Positions 19,468 through 28,236 of a stretch of DNA of 64,000 nt are shown piece by piece (the stretch's first letter is position 1; each line of letters begins with the position of its first letter). The position numbers and the translations under genes were made by a program. Under the pieces are notes generated by a model. That model worked only from the letters and a program-made list of their open reading frames with translations. It did no database searches and was not told the DNA's origin. Location of the stretch: NCBI RefSeq assembly GCF_030530745.1, contig NZ_JAUMUI010000007.1, positions 1 to 64,000 of the forward strand, read 5' to 3'. Source of the stretch: Neisseria sp. (lineage in GTDB: Bacteria; Pseudomonadota; Gammaproteobacteria; Burkholderiales; Neisseriaceae).

Positions 19468-19548
19468 TTTGGCAGTTGCGTGGTTTACCCGTTCAAACCA
19501 ACCTAAGCCGAAACCGTTTTTCATATAGTGTATAGATTAAGAGCAGCC

Positions 19549-21147
19549 ATGTCGAATATTCCACAAGAAGTGCGCCGCCGCCGCACCTTTGCCATCATTT
19601 CCCACCCCGATGCGGGTAAAACCACGCTCACCGAAAAACTGCTGCTGTTTTCGGGTGCGATTCAGAGCGCGGGCACAGTGAAGGGCAAGAAAAGCGGCAA
19701 GTTCGCCACTTCCGACTGGATGGAAATCGAGAAGCAGCGCGGCATTTCCGTGGCTTCTTCGGTGATGCAGTTCGACTACCGCGACCACACCGTCAACCTG
19801 CTCGATACACCCGGCCACCAAGACTTCTCGGAAGACACCTACCGTGTATTGACGGCGGTGGACAGCGCGCTGATGGTGATTGACGCGGCCAAAGGCGTGG
19901 AGGCGCAAACGATTAAACTCTTAAACGTTTGCCGCCTGCGCAACACGCCCATCGTTACCTTTATGAACAAATACGACCGCGAAGTGCGCGATTCGCTGGA
20001 ACTGCTCGACGAAGTGGAAAATATTCTGAAAATCCGCTGCGCGCCGATAACCTGGCCGATCGGCATGGGCAAAAACTTCAAGGGTGTGTATCACATTCTG
20101 AACGACGAAATTTACCTGTTCGATGCAGGCGGCGAGCGTTTGCCGCACGAGTTCGACATCATCAAAGGCATAGCCAACCCCGAGCTGGAAAAGCGTTTTC
20201 CGCTGGAAATCCAACAGCTGCGCGATGAAATCGAGCTGGTGCAGGCCGCGTCCAACGAATTTGATTTAGACGAATTTTTGGCAGGCGGACTCACGCCCGT
20301 GTTCTTCGGCTCGGCGATTAACAACTTCGGTATTCAGGAAATCTTGAATTCGCTGATTGACTGGGCGCCCGCGCCGCAAGGCCGCGATGCGACCGTGCGC
20401 GAAGTGATGCCGTCTGAAGAAAAATTCTCGGGTTTTGTGTTTAAAATCCAAGCCAATATGGATCCGAAACACCGCGACCGCATTGCCTTCTTGCGCGTGT
20501 GTTCGGGCAAATTCGAGCGCGGTATGAAGATGAAGCACCTGCGGATTAACCGCGAAATCGCCGCCTCCAGCGTGGTAACGTTTATGTCGCACGACCGCGA
20601 ACTGGTGGAAGAAGCCTACGCGGGCGACATCATCGGCATTCCCAACCACGGCAACATCCAAATCGGCGACAGTTTTTCCGAAGGCGAACAGCTGGCCTTT
20701 ACCGGCATCCCGTTTTTCGCGCCCGAACTGTTCCGCAGCGTGCGCATCAAAAACCCGCTGAAAATCAAACAGCTGCAAAAAGGCTTGCAACAGCTGGGCG
20801 AAGAAGGCGCGGTGCAGGTGTTCAAACCGCACAGCGGCGGCGATTTGATTTTGGGCGCGGTGGGTGTGTTGCAGTTTGAAGTGGTTACCTCGCGCCTGGC
20901 CGCCGAATACGGCGTGGAAGCCGTGTTCGACAACGCTTCCATCTGGTCGGCACGCTGGGTGTCGTGCGCCGACAAGAAAAAGCTGGCCGAATTTGAAAAA
21001 GCCAACGCGGCCAACTTGTCGGTAGACGCGGGCGGCAACCTGGCCTACCTCGCCCCCAACCGCGTGAACCTGAATTTAACGCAGGAACGCTGGCCGGACA
21101 TCGTGTTCCACGAAACGCGCGAGCATTCGGTGAATCTGAACGCTTGA
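19549..21147 (+). CDS. prfC: Peptide chain release factor 3
   Basis: GTPase that removes RF1/RF2 from the ribosome after termination. From ATG 19549 the protein has 532 residues, close to E. coli RF3 (529). G motifs: [10 protein letters not shown] (G1), RGISV (G2 region), DTPGHQDF (G3), NKYDRE (G4). The frame extends 7 codons upstream but [24 protein letters not shown] is the family start. Isolated gene with flanking DUS hairpins and REP-like sequence. Confidence 0.96.
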   Translation: MSNIPQEVRRRRTFAIISHPDAGKTTLTEKLLLFSGAIQSAGTVKGKKSGKFATSDWMEIEKQRGISVASSVMQFDYRDHTVNLLDTPGHQDFSEDTYRVLTAVDSALMVIDAAKGVEAQTIKLLNVCRLRNTPIVTFMNKYDREVRDSLELLDEVENILKIRCAPITWPIGMGKNFKGVYHILNDEIYLFDAGGERLPHEFDIIKGIANPELEKRFPLEIQQLRDEIELVQAASNEFDLDEFLAGGLTPVFFGSAINNFGIQEILNSLIDWAPAPQGRDATVREVMPSEEKFSGFVFKIQANMDPKHRDRIAFLRVCSGKFERGMKMKHLRINREIAASSVVTFMSHDRELVEEAYAGDIIGIPNHGNIQIGDSFSEGEQLAFTGIPFFAPELFRSVRIKNPLKIKQLQKGLQQLGEEGAVQVFKPHSGGDLILGAVGVLQFEVVTSRLAAEYGVEAVFDNASIWSARWVSCADKKKLAEFEKANAANLSVDAGGNLAYLAPNRVNLNLTQERWPDIVFHETREHSVNLNA

Positions 21148-21219
21148 GTTTAATAGGCAAACCGGGCCGAAGTCTTGGCCGGTTTGTTTGTTATTCCGCC
21201 TCCGCCTTCCGCTACCGCG

Positions 21220-21296
21220 GTCATACTCGGGCTTGACCCGAGTATCTGCTATTTTTTCGAAACAATAAGATGCTCGGGTCAAGTCCGGGCATGACG
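21220..21296. repeat. REP-like palindromic unit
   Basis: GTCATACTCGGGCTTGACCC...ATCT (21220-21247) is followed after about 20 bases by the inverted arm AGATGCTCGGGTCAAGTCCG...GACG (21269-21296). The same organisation, in the same relation to nearby DUS copies, recurs at 24591 and 43563. Confidence 0.7.
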
Positions 21297-21334
21297 TAGA
21301 GATTTTAAAATACCGGAGAATTTTGCAAAGGCTT

Positions 21335-21370
21335 CAGGCCGTCTGAAAGATAATGCTTTCAGACGGCCTG
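21335..21370. terminator. DUS hairpin between prfC and a lipoprotein gene
   Basis: CAGGCCGTCTGAAAG and CTTTCAGACGGCCTG, 6-base loop; lies between convergent genes, nearest to the lipoprotein stop. Confidence 0.65.
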
Positions 21371-21407
21371 TTCCATTGATGCTTGCCATTGGGCAAAAGC
21401 CGCCGGA

Positions 21408-21896
21408 TTAATATTTCGCGTTTACCAGCCTGCCGTTTTTGAAAACCTGCTGCTGCATCACGTTGCCGTTGTAGGCATAGGTGGTCAGCGTGCCGTCTTC
21501 GGGGTGGGCGCGGAAATCCATCAGGCGGCTGCGGGGCAGGGTGTAGGGGTCGGTGCGTTTTTGGTTGTTGTCGCTGTAGAAATCCTGCACGGTGTATTCG
21601 TTGCTGCGTTTGCCGATCAGCCGGCGGTGAAAGCCGCCTTTAACCGGTTGGTTGCGGGCGTTGCCTTGGGCGTCGAAATAGGTAACGGTTTGCTCTTCCA
21701 CTACGTTTACGCCGTCTTTGGTGTTGCCGCCGGTGCGGGTGCGGTCCAGCCCGACGGGGATATTGATGGAAGTGCCCAAGCCGACATGGCGGCCTATGCC
21801 GGTGCCCACACCCACGCCCACCGACATACCGGGCGTGCCTACGGTGCAGGCGCTCAGGGCGGTGCAGAGTGCGGCGGCAGATAAAATGTGTTTCAT
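21408..21896 (-). CDS. Hypothetical lipoprotein
   Basis: From MKHILSAAALC (21896) the protein has 162 residues with lipobox LSAC and acylated Cys16 or so. The mature N-terminus is unusually Gly/Val-rich (VGTPGMSVGVGVGTGIG), then a globular part with DAQGNARNQP and DGTLTTYAYNG, reminiscent of outer-membrane-attached small lipoproteins. No known family recognised. The frame extends 20 residues upstream but lacks a signal there. Confidence 0.72.
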   Translation of the reverse strand: MKHILSAAALCTALSACTVGTPGMSVGVGVGTGIGRHVGLGTSINIPVGLDRTRTGGNTKDGVNVVEEQTVTYFDAQGNARNQPVKGGFHRRLIGKRSNEYTVQDFYSDNNQKRTDPYTLPRSRLMDFRAHPEDGTLTTYAYNGNVMQQQVFKNGRLVNAKY

Positions 21897-22195
21897 GATT
21901 GAATCCTTTGTTGAGGCGGCAGGGAGGCTCAAACAAATTTGAAGCTTCTGCAACAATACCGCCTGTTTTTCATGCTGTGCAAACGGGTTGGGGTTATTTT
22001 AATGGTGTTTCAGATTTTGCCAAGGTTAGGGTTGTGTAAAAATTCAGGCATATCTGTTTTGCCTGCGGGGCGGATATTGCCGGTAAAGCAGTTACGGCAT
22101 TACCCGAAGGTTCAGACGGCCTCTGCCGATTCGGAAAATTTCGGGTGCAAACATGTACAATCTTTCATCACATTTTTGAAACAAAGGGATGCTGT

Positions 22196-23059
22196 ATGGA
22201 ACTTTCGCGCGAACGCTTATTGAAGCTTGCCACATATGCTTCTACCGCCACGGCTTTGCTGCTGGCCGGGCTGAAAGCTGCCGCTTGGCTGTTTAGCGGG
22301 TCGGTGAGCATTTTGGCGAGTTTTACCGATTCGCTCACCGACCTTGCCGCCAGCGCGCTCAATCTTTTGGCGGTACGCCTGGCTTTGCAGCCTGCCGACG
22401 AAAACCACCCGTTCGGCCACGGCAAGGCCGAAGGCTTGTCGGCATTGGCGCAGTCGGCATTTATCGGCGGCTCGGCGGTGTTTCTGTTTTTAAACGCCTT
22501 CGGCCGCCTGATGAAGCCCGAGCCTTTGCAGCATACCGGCTGGGGCGTTGCGGTGATGGTGGTGTCGGTGGTGATGACGCTGGCGCTGGTGGCGTTTCAG
22601 CGCTATGTGGTCAAACGCACGGGGTCGCAGGCCGTCGCCGCCGACCGGCTGCACTATGTTACCGATCTGCTTTCCAATTCGGTGGTGTTGGCGGCGCTGC
22701 TGACGGCATCTTACGGCTGGTATTCGGCCGACGCATGGCTGGCGCTGGGTTTGGCGGCCTGGATTCTGAAAAGTGCTTTCGATATCGGCAAAGAAGCGGT
22801 CAACACCCTGATGGACAAGGCCCTGCCGCACGGGCAAACTGAGGCTGTCAGGGAAGCTGCGCTGAACGTGCCGCAGGTGCGGGGCGTGCACGATTTGAAA
22901 ACCCGCCGGTCGGGCGCGCAGGTGTTCGTGCAGCTGCATATCGAAGTGAGCGCCGCCGCCAGCCTCGAAGAGGCGCACGAAACGGCCAAAGCGGTGGCGG
23001 CCAATATCCGCGCCCTGTTTGAAAACGCAGAAGTGCTGGTGCACACTGATCCGGTGTGA
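22196..23059 (+). CDS. Cation diffusion facilitator (FieF-like)
   Basis: A 287-residue inner-membrane antiporter for divalent metal ions. Metal-site motifs are visible: SFTDSLTDLAAS in TM2 (Asp pair), HPFGHGKAEGLSAL after it, and AVAADRLHYVTDLLSN in TM5 (HxxxD). The C-terminal cytosolic ferredoxin-like domain ends EVLVHTDPV with conserved His-Asp. FieF-type proteins export Zn2+ or Fe2+; which one here is not shown. Start 22196 is chosen as the family start (MELSRERLLKLA). Confidence 0.9.
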   Translation: MELSRERLLKLATYASTATALLLAGLKAAAWLFSGSVSILASFTDSLTDLAASALNLLAVRLALQPADENHPFGHGKAEGLSALAQSAFIGGSAVFLFLNAFGRLMKPEPLQHTGWGVAVMVVSVVMTLALVAFQRYVVKRTGSQAVAADRLHYVTDLLSNSVVLAALLTASYGWYSADAWLALGLAAWILKSAFDIGKEAVNTLMDKALPHGQTEAVREAALNVPQVRGVHDLKTRRSGAQVFVQLHIEVSAAASLEEAHETAKAVAANIRALFENAEVLVHTDPV

Positions 23060-23080
23060 AGCAGATTGTGAGCTGTATCA

Positions 23081-23124
23081 AGGCCGTCTGAAAAAGGGTG
23101 AACTTATCGCTTTTCAGACGGCCT
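23081..23124. terminator. DUS hairpin after the CDF gene
   Basis: AGGCCGTCTGAAAA (23081-23094) and TTTTCAGACGGCCT (23111-23124) with a 16-base loop. Confidence 0.55.
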
Positions 23125-23184
23125 ATTCATAACCAGAGGAAAAATCGAAAACCCGCAACCGTTATCTCAAACAGGAGAAACCGC

Positions 23185-24528
23185 ATGATTACCCCGCTTC
23201 ACAACCCGCAACACCAACAATGGCTGATCAGACAGAGCAGGGCGCTGCTGGAATTTGCCCGCAAATCGAAAGTGCCGTTCGGCTTCGGCTATCTCGACAA
23301 ACACGGCGAAGTCGATTTGTCGCAGCCCGTGCAAACCTGGATCAGCTGCCGCATGACGCATATCTACAGCATCGGCGCGCTGATGGGCATTGAAGGCTGC
23401 CACGAGTTGGCCGAACACGGCATCAATGCGCTGCTCGAGCATTTTCAAGACCGCGAACACGGCGGCTTTTTCGAAGCGCTCGAGCACCGGCCGGGCGCAG
23501 GCGGGCTGGCCGTACCCACCGAAGCCGGCACACAGAAAACAGCCTATGCCCACGCTTTTGTGCTGTTGGCCGCATCCAGCGGCCTGTTGGCGGGAATCAG
23601 GCGGGCAGACGAGCTGTTTGACGCCATAAGCGCGGTTCACGACCGTTATTTTTGGGACGAAGCCGCAGGAAAAATGCGCGAATCGTTCTCGCGCGACTTT
23701 TCCGAAAGCGAACCCTATCGCGGCGTAAACGCCAATATGCACACCGTTGAAGCCTGCCTGGCCGCATTCGACGCGCAACTGGCGCTGGGCGCCGCCCCCG
23801 GCGACGAACGTGCGGCACGCTGGCTCGGGCGCGCCAATTCGATTCTGCAATTCGTGTTCGGCCTTTGCGGACAAAACGCCTACCGTATTCCCGAACATTT
23901 CGACGAAAACTGGAACATCGTTTGGGACTACAACGAGCACGACAAAGCGCACCAGTTCCGCCCCTACGGCGCCACGGTCGGCCATGCGCTCGAATGGGCG
24001 CGCCTGGGCTGCCATGCCCTGGTAATGAACCGTAAATACGGCGTGAAAACCCCGTCGGATTATTCCGCCACCGCCTTCGGCCTGTTCCGCCAGGCACTCA
24101 ACAATTGGCACGGCGACGGCGCGGCGGGCTTTGTTTACACCACCGATTTCGAAGGCAACCCGATTGTGCGCGACCGTATGCACTGGGTGTTGTGCGAAGG
24201 CATAGGCGCGTGCGTGGCGCTGGAGGGCATCAACGCAGGCCACGCCCCGATCGGCGGCTTGGGTGCGGCGCAAGGTTATGTGGAGGCTGAACTCGGCAGC
24301 GAATTTTCTTATTGGTACGAAACCTTTACCGCCTATACCGCGCAATATCTGCTGGAGGGCGAGGGGCGCTGGTATCACCAGCTCGACATCGAAAACCGCC
24401 CCGACGAAAGCGTTTGGTCGGGCAAGCCCGATATTTACCACGCCTTCCAATGCCTGCTGCTGCCGCTCTTGCCGTTCGGCCATTTCATCACCGCAGCGGT
24501 GAAGCAGCATCCCGAGAATGTAAAATAA
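23185..24528 (+). CDS. AGE-family sugar isomerase/epimerase (YihS/mannose isomerase-like)
   Basis: A 447-residue (alpha/alpha)6-barrel protein of the N-acylglucosamine 2-epimerase superfamily. Catalytic-type histidines are seen in RMTHIYSIGAL, ANMHTVEACLAAFD, YGATVGHALEWARL and DESVWSGKPDIYHAFQC. The last block resembles YihS (sulfoquinovose/aldose-ketose isomerase) and bacterial mannose isomerases. Likely interconverts an aldose and ketose; the physiological sugar is not clear because no sugar genes flank it. ATG 23185 follows CAGGAGAAACC. Confidence 0.83.
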   Translation: MITPLHNPQHQQWLIRQSRALLEFARKSKVPFGFGYLDKHGEVDLSQPVQTWISCRMTHIYSIGALMGIEGCHELAEHGINALLEHFQDREHGGFFEALEHRPGAGGLAVPTEAGTQKTAYAHAFVLLAASSGLLAGIRRADELFDAISAVHDRYFWDEAAGKMRESFSRDFSESEPYRGVNANMHTVEACLAAFDAQLALGAAPGDERAARWLGRANSILQFVFGLCGQNAYRIPEHFDENWNIVWDYNEHDKAHQFRPYGATVGHALEWARLGCHALVMNRKYGVKTPSDYSATAFGLFRQALNNWHGDGAAGFVYTTDFEGNPIVRDRMHWVLCEGIGACVALEGINAGHAPIGGLGAAQGYVEAELGSEFSYWYETFTAYTAQYLLEGEGRWYHQLDIENRPDESVWSGKPDIYHAFQCLLLPLLPFGHFITAAVKQHPENVK

Positions 24529-24590
24529 GGGATTGCCGGTTGTTTGTTGCGGAAGCTGTATAGTCGGACGGCTTATTTGATAACCGTTTC

Positions 24591-24669
24591 GTCATACTCG
24601 GGCTTGACCCGAGTATCTAAAGATTTCTTTTGAAATAAAGAGATGCTCGGGTCAAGCCCGAGCATGACG
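24591..24669. repeat. REP-like palindromic unit
   Basis: GTCATACTCGGGCTTGACCC...ATCT and the inverted arm AGATGCTCGGGTCAAGCCCG...GACG flank a 20-base AT-rich centre. Followed by GAGGCCTTTGCAAAA, the same word that forms the ends of the element at 6294. Confidence 0.7.
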
Positions 24670-24824
24670 CAGAGGTTTTAAAATGGCGGCATGGCTTGCA
24701 AAAGTCTCAGGCCGAGGCCTTTGCAAAAACACCTTAAAGCCGTCTGAAAACAGGCCGCTTCCGGTTTGTTTGCGACAGGGTTTATAATCCTACCTTTATT
24801 TTTCAGATTTCAGACGGCCGCATC

Positions 24825-25112
24825 GTGAATAAAGAACTGCTCGGTATCATTTTTCTGCCCGCAGGCGTGATCAGCATGTGTATGGCGGCTTTGTGGCAGA
24901 TGTATGTGATGATCACCGAAAGCTACACGCTCAACCGCTTCAAAGACAAACAGCTGGTGTGGGTGGTGGCCGCCCTGTTTTTCAGCTTCAGCCTCGCCGT
25001 TTACTGGTTTTGCCCGAACGCGCGCAAGAAAGGCATTTTGTTTGTGCTGCTGGGCGGGGGTGGCGCACTGATGTATGTGTTGGCCAGAATATGGCTGCCG
25101 TTCGGCAGGTAA
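24825..25112 (+). CDS. Hypothetical small membrane protein
   Basis: A 95-residue protein from a GTG start with three predicted membrane helices (about 6-27, 44-62, 70-90). Between helices 1 and 2 is a basic, polar loop (ESYTLNRFKDKQ). Homology is not recognised. A TATAAT-like hexamer near 24782 and a DUS just before the start give it a plausible promoter. Confidence 0.65.
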   Translation: MNKELLGIIFLPAGVISMCMAALWQMYVMITESYTLNRFKDKQLVWVVAALFFSFSLAVYWFCPNARKKGILFVLLGGGGALMYVLARIWLPFGR

Positions 25113-25131
25113 AGCTTTGGATTCAAAAGGA

Positions 25132-25164
25132 ACAGGCCGTCTGAAACTTTCAGACGGCCTGTTT
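25132..25164. terminator. DUS hairpin between convergent genes
   Basis: AACAGGCCGTCTGAAA-C-TTTCAGACGGCCTGTT, followed by TTG on the plus strand; a 16-bp near-perfect palindrome between the small membrane protein gene and grcA. Confidence 0.75.
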
Positions 25165-25177
25165 TGCTGTATGAAAA

Positions 25178-25564
25178 TTACAGGCTGTTGGTAAAAGTGC
25201 GGGTTATCACATCGCGCTGCTGTTCGGGTGTGAGCGAGTTGAAACGCACGGCATAGCCTGATACGCGGATGGTCAGCTGAGGATATTTGTCGGGGTTGGC
25301 AACGGCGTCTTCCAAGGTTTCGCGGGTTAACACGTTCACGTTCAAATGTTGGCCGCCTTCCACTTTCGGGCGGGCGGTGATATCCACCGGCACTTCTTTG
25401 TAGGAAACGTCGCCTAAAGCAGACAAAGCTGTTACGTCGTCTTCGCGGTATTTGCTGCCTTTAACGCACAGGCAGCGTACTTCTTGGGTTTCGTCGTCCA
25501 GCAGCCAGAAAGAGCCTGTCAGGTCTGAATCGGTGCTGCGGGTGATTTGGATGCCTTTAATCAT
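25178..25564 (-). CDS. grcA: Autonomous glycyl radical cofactor
   Basis: A 128-residue protein equal to the C-terminal domain of pyruvate formate-lyase (YfiD type). The radical glycine is Gly103 in [10 protein letters not shown]. GrcA restores activity to oxygen-cleaved PFL under microaerobic conditions. A consensus FNR site with matching -10 lies upstream. Expression under oxygen limitation is therefore expected, in line with the Dcu-type transporter divergently encoded next to it. Confidence 0.9.
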   Translation of the reverse strand: MIKGIQITRSTDSDLTGSFWLLDDETQEVRCLCVKGSKYREDDVTALSALGDVSYKEVPVDITARPKVEGGQHLNVNVLTRETLEDAVANPDKYPQLTIRVSGYAVRFNSLTPEQQRDVITRTFTNSL

Positions 25565-25603
25565 GGCTTATCCTTTCGTTCAGGGTGGGTGTTGAAAAAT
25601 TAC

Positions 25604-25652
25604 ATGCAAACATTTTATACCCCGGGCCCGAACTGATTTTGACTTGAGTCAA
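25604..25652 (-). promoter_or_regulatory. Class II FNR-dependent promoter of grcA
   Basis: TTGACTTGAGTCAA at 25639-25652 is a perfect inverted repeat close to the FNR consensus TTGAT-N4-ATCAA. On the minus strand a -10 TATAAA lies at 25619-25614. The distance between the centres is about 30 bases, which places the FNR site at -41.5, the standard activator position. Predicted start near 25604. Confidence 0.8.
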
Positions 25653-25843
25653 CTTACAAAATACTACACCGGCCGAATTGAAATTATTTCTACAAGGTAT
25701 TTAATATGTTGTTTTAAATATGTTATTTAAATTACGGTTAAACGGCCTGCGTATTGGTTCAAACATTTGAAACAGTTTGCGGCTGTTTGAAACTATGTTA
25801 AAAATAAAGTTCATACTTTAATTCAGACATTCAGGATGGGCAG

Positions 25844-27181
25844 ATGGACATTTCTTTATTACTGCAACTGGCCGTTTTACTGGGCGCGATTTTTCTCGGC
25901 GTGCGTTTGGGCGGCCTGGCCATCGGCTACACCGGCGGTTTGGGTGTGGCGGTGCTGGCGTTGGCATTGGGCATGGAGCCGGGCAAGGTTCCTTATGATG
26001 TGATTCTGATTATTATGGCGGTGATTTCCGCCATTGCCGCGCTGCAACTGGCGGGCGGTTTGGATTATCTGGTGCGCGCCGCCGAGCGCCTGCTGCGCCG
26101 GAATCCGAAAAACATCAATTTCTTGGCGCCCACAGTTACTTATTTTCTCACCATTCTCGCCGGCACGGGGCACACGGCGTTTTCGATGATGCCGGTGATT
26201 GTGGAAGTGGCCAAAAGCGAAAATATCCGCCCCAGCGCGCCGTTGAGCATCGCCGTGGTGGCTTCGCAGATTGCCATTACCGCTTCGCCCGTGAGTGCGG
26301 CGGTGGTGTTTATGAGCGGTGTGCTAGAGCCTTTGGGGGTGAGCTACCCCAAATTGCTGCTGGTGTGGCTGGTTACCACTTATGCGGCCTGTATGCTGGT
26401 GGCGCTGCTGATTAATTTGTTCGGCAATCTGGATTTGTCGAAAAGCAAGGCTTATCAACAGCGTTTGGCCGAAGGCTTGGTGCAGCCGCACAATGTGGGT
26501 GAGCGCGAAGCGCTGCCTGCGGGCGCACGCAAATCGGTGTGGATTTTCTTCGGCGGCGTGGTGGCGGTGGTGCTGTATGCCTGCGCGATTTCGCCTGCCG
26601 TGGGTTTGATTAAAGAGCCGGTGCTGCCGCGCGACGGCGCGATTATCAGCTTTATGATGATTATCGCCAGCCTGATTGTGATGTGCTGCAAGCTCGATAC
26701 CGGCAAGCTGCTGGATATGAGCACGTTTAAATCGGGCATGGCCGCCTGCGTGTGTGTGCTGGGCGTGGCTTGGTTGGGCGACACGTTTGTGAGCGGCCAT
26801 ATCGATGCCGTTAAAGAAACCGCTTCGGCGCTGGTGGGCAATTATCCGTGGCTGTTAGCGGTGGCGCTGTTTTTCGCCAGCATGCTGCTGTATTCGCAGG
26901 CGGCAACGGCCAAAGCCATTATGCCCGCCGTGATTCTGGCGCTGGGCATCACGCCGGAAAACAATTCGCAAGTGTATATTCTGGTGGCCAGTTTTGCCGC
27001 CGTATCGGCGCTGTTTGTTTTGCCCACTTATCCGACCCTGCTCGGCGCGGTGCAGATGGACGACACCGGCAGCACGCGCATCGGCCGTTTCGTGTTCAAC
27101 CACTCGTTTCTAATCCCCGGCGTATTGGCGATTGTGTTTGCCGTGGCTTTAGGGTTTGTGGTGGCACCGCTGGTGCTGTAG
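25844..27181 (+). CDS. Anaerobic C4-dicarboxylate transporter (DcuA/DcuB family)
   Basis: A 445-residue inner-membrane protein with about 10-12 helices. LAGTGHTAFSMMPVIVEVAK and SQIAITASPVSAAVVF are the conserved blocks of the Dcu family, which exchanges fumarate, aspartate or succinate in low oxygen. Divergent from grcA over 279 bp that hold the FNR site; whether FNR also acts on this side cannot be seen, as no second consensus site was found. Which Dcu subtype is undecided. Confidence 0.88.
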   Translation: MDISLLLQLAVLLGAIFLGVRLGGLAIGYTGGLGVAVLALALGMEPGKVPYDVILIIMAVISAIAALQLAGGLDYLVRAAERLLRRNPKNINFLAPTVTYFLTILAGTGHTAFSMMPVIVEVAKSENIRPSAPLSIAVVASQIAITASPVSAAVVFMSGVLEPLGVSYPKLLLVWLVTTYAACMLVALLINLFGNLDLSKSKAYQQRLAEGLVQPHNVGEREALPAGARKSVWIFFGGVVAVVLYACAISPAVGLIKEPVLPRDGAIISFMMIIASLIVMCCKLDTGKLLDMSTFKSGMAACVCVLGVAWLGDTFVSGHIDAVKETASALVGNYPWLLAVALFFASMLLYSQAATAKAIMPAVILALGITPENNSQVYILVASFAAVSALFVLPTYPTLLGAVQMDDTGSTRIGRFVFNHSFLIPGVLAIVFAVALGFVVAPLVL

Positions 27182-27185
27182 ACGA

Positions 27186-27254
27186 AGATAAAAACAAACC
27201 CTTACATCCGCATAAGTGTGGTAATTATGCGGATGTAAGGGTTTGTTTTTATCT
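27186..27254. terminator. 30-bp perfect hairpin, dcu/leuD bidirectional terminator
   Basis: 27186-27215 pairs base for base with 27225-27254 around a 9-base loop (GTGTGGTAA). Each arm begins or ends in a run of A/T (AGATAAAAACAAACCC), giving a U-tract in both directions. The stem starts 5 bases after the transporter stop and ends 8 bases before the leuD stop. It contains no uptake sequence, unlike most hairpins here. Confidence 0.9.
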
Positions 27255-27262
27255 GAAAATAA

Positions 27263-27904
27263 TCAAACGTTAAACAGCCACGGCTGAGAGGCTTTGCGCT
27301 TTTCTTCAAACGCTTTGATTTCACCGGCATGTTGCAGGGTCAGGCCGATTTCGTCGAGGCCGTTTAACAGGCAGTGTTTGCGGTGTTCGGTAATGTCGAA
27401 AGTAAAAGTTTGACCGCTGGGGGTGGTAAGTGTTTGCTTTTCCAAATCAATGGCCAGCCGGTAGCCTTCGTTGGCTTCGACTTCTTTAAACAGTTGATCG
27501 ACTTCTTCTTCGCTCAACACAATCGGCAGCAGGCCGTTTTTGTAGCAGTTGTTGAAGAAAATATCGGCAAAGCTGGGGGCGATTACGGCTCGGAAACCGT
27601 AGTCGTCGAGCGCCCACGGGGCGTGCTCGCGCGAGGAGCCGCAGCCGAAGTTTTTACGGGTAAGCAGAATCTGTGCGCCTTGATAGCGCGGCTGGTTAAG
27701 TGAAAAATCAGGATTAAGCGGGCGCTTGCTGTTGTCCATGCCCGGCTCACCGTGATCGAGATAGCGCCATTCGTCGAAGGCGTTGGGGCCGAACCCTGAG
27801 CGCTTGATGGATTTTAAGAATTGTTTGGGGATAATGGCGTCGGTATCGACGTTGGCGCGGTCAAGCGGGGCAACCAGCGCGGTAATTTGCGTGAATGCTT
27901 TCAT
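27263..27904 (-). CDS. leuD: 3-isopropylmalate dehydratase small subunit
   Basis: Small subunit of the leucine-pathway isomerase converting 2- to 3-isopropylmalate. The 213-residue protein has [12 protein letters not shown] near the N-terminus and the swivel-domain motif [15 protein letters not shown]. It is co-oriented with leuC but separated by a small entericidin-type gene. leuB is not in the window. Confidence 0.95.
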   Translation of the reverse strand: MKAFTQITALVAPLDRANVDTDAIIPKQFLKSIKRSGFGPNAFDEWRYLDHGEPGMDNSKRPLNPDFSLNQPRYQGAQILLTRKNFGCGSSREHAPWALDDYGFRAVIAPSFADIFFNNCYKNGLLPIVLSEEEVDQLFKEVEANEGYRLAIDLEKQTLTTPSGQTFTFDITEHRKHCLLNGLDEIGLTLQHAGEIKAFEEKRKASQPWLFNV

Positions 27905-27964
27905 GTTTGTACTTTCGGGCGAAAAACGCCCCCGCGCGGTGCGGTGCGAGGGGGCGGGGCTTGT

Positions 27965-28102
27965 TTAGTTGGCGTGGCGGTCGGCAGATTGTTCGAGATT
28001 GCTGCCTACGCGGGAAATATCTTTGCCGAAACCGGACACGGTATTGCAGGCAGACAGTGAAACTGCAGAGGCCAAAGCGGCCAACAACATGAGTTTTTTC
28101 AT
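27965..28102 (-). CDS. Entericidin A/B family lipoprotein
   Basis: A 45-codon gene: MKKLMLLAALASAVSLSACN, with lipobox LSAC and acylated Cys19, then a 26-residue mature peptide (NTVSGFGKDISRVGSNLEQ...). The NT..G.GKD....G..L...A pattern is the entericidin signature. Entericidins are tiny membrane lipoproteins linked to stationary-phase lysis control in enterobacteria; the neisserial role is not known. It sits between leuC and leuD on the same strand, with GGAGATT before the start. Confidence 0.88.
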   Translation of the reverse strand: MKKLMLLAALASAVSLSACNTVSGFGKDISRVGSNLEQSADRHAN

Positions 28103-28198
28103 GTTTTAATCTCCATAATATTTGAAAGTACTGGCAATATGCATTACTGCATGTTTGTTATCATGCCAAAGTTTTTTCTAAAAAACAATTTTCCGGAG

Positions 28199-28229
28199 CA
28201 GGCCGTCTGAAAGTTTTTCAGACGGCCTG
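28199..28229. terminator. DUS hairpin directly after leuC
   Basis: CAGGCCGTCTGAAAG and TTTTCAGACGGCCTG in inverted order, ending 7 bases from the leuC stop (minus strand). On the minus strand it is followed by TGCTCCGG rather than a T-run. Confidence 0.65.
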
Positions 28230-28236
28230 TTGTTTT

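Noticed and set aside
23167-24510. 447-codon antisense frame opposite the AGE-family gene
   Set aside because: Same length as the real gene because of codon-bias mirroring; no known motifs.
25757-25772. TTCAAACATTTGAA palindrome upstream of the Dcu-type gene as a second FNR site
   Set aside because: It lacks the TTGAT/ATCAA half-sites; only the site at 25639-25652 fits FNR.
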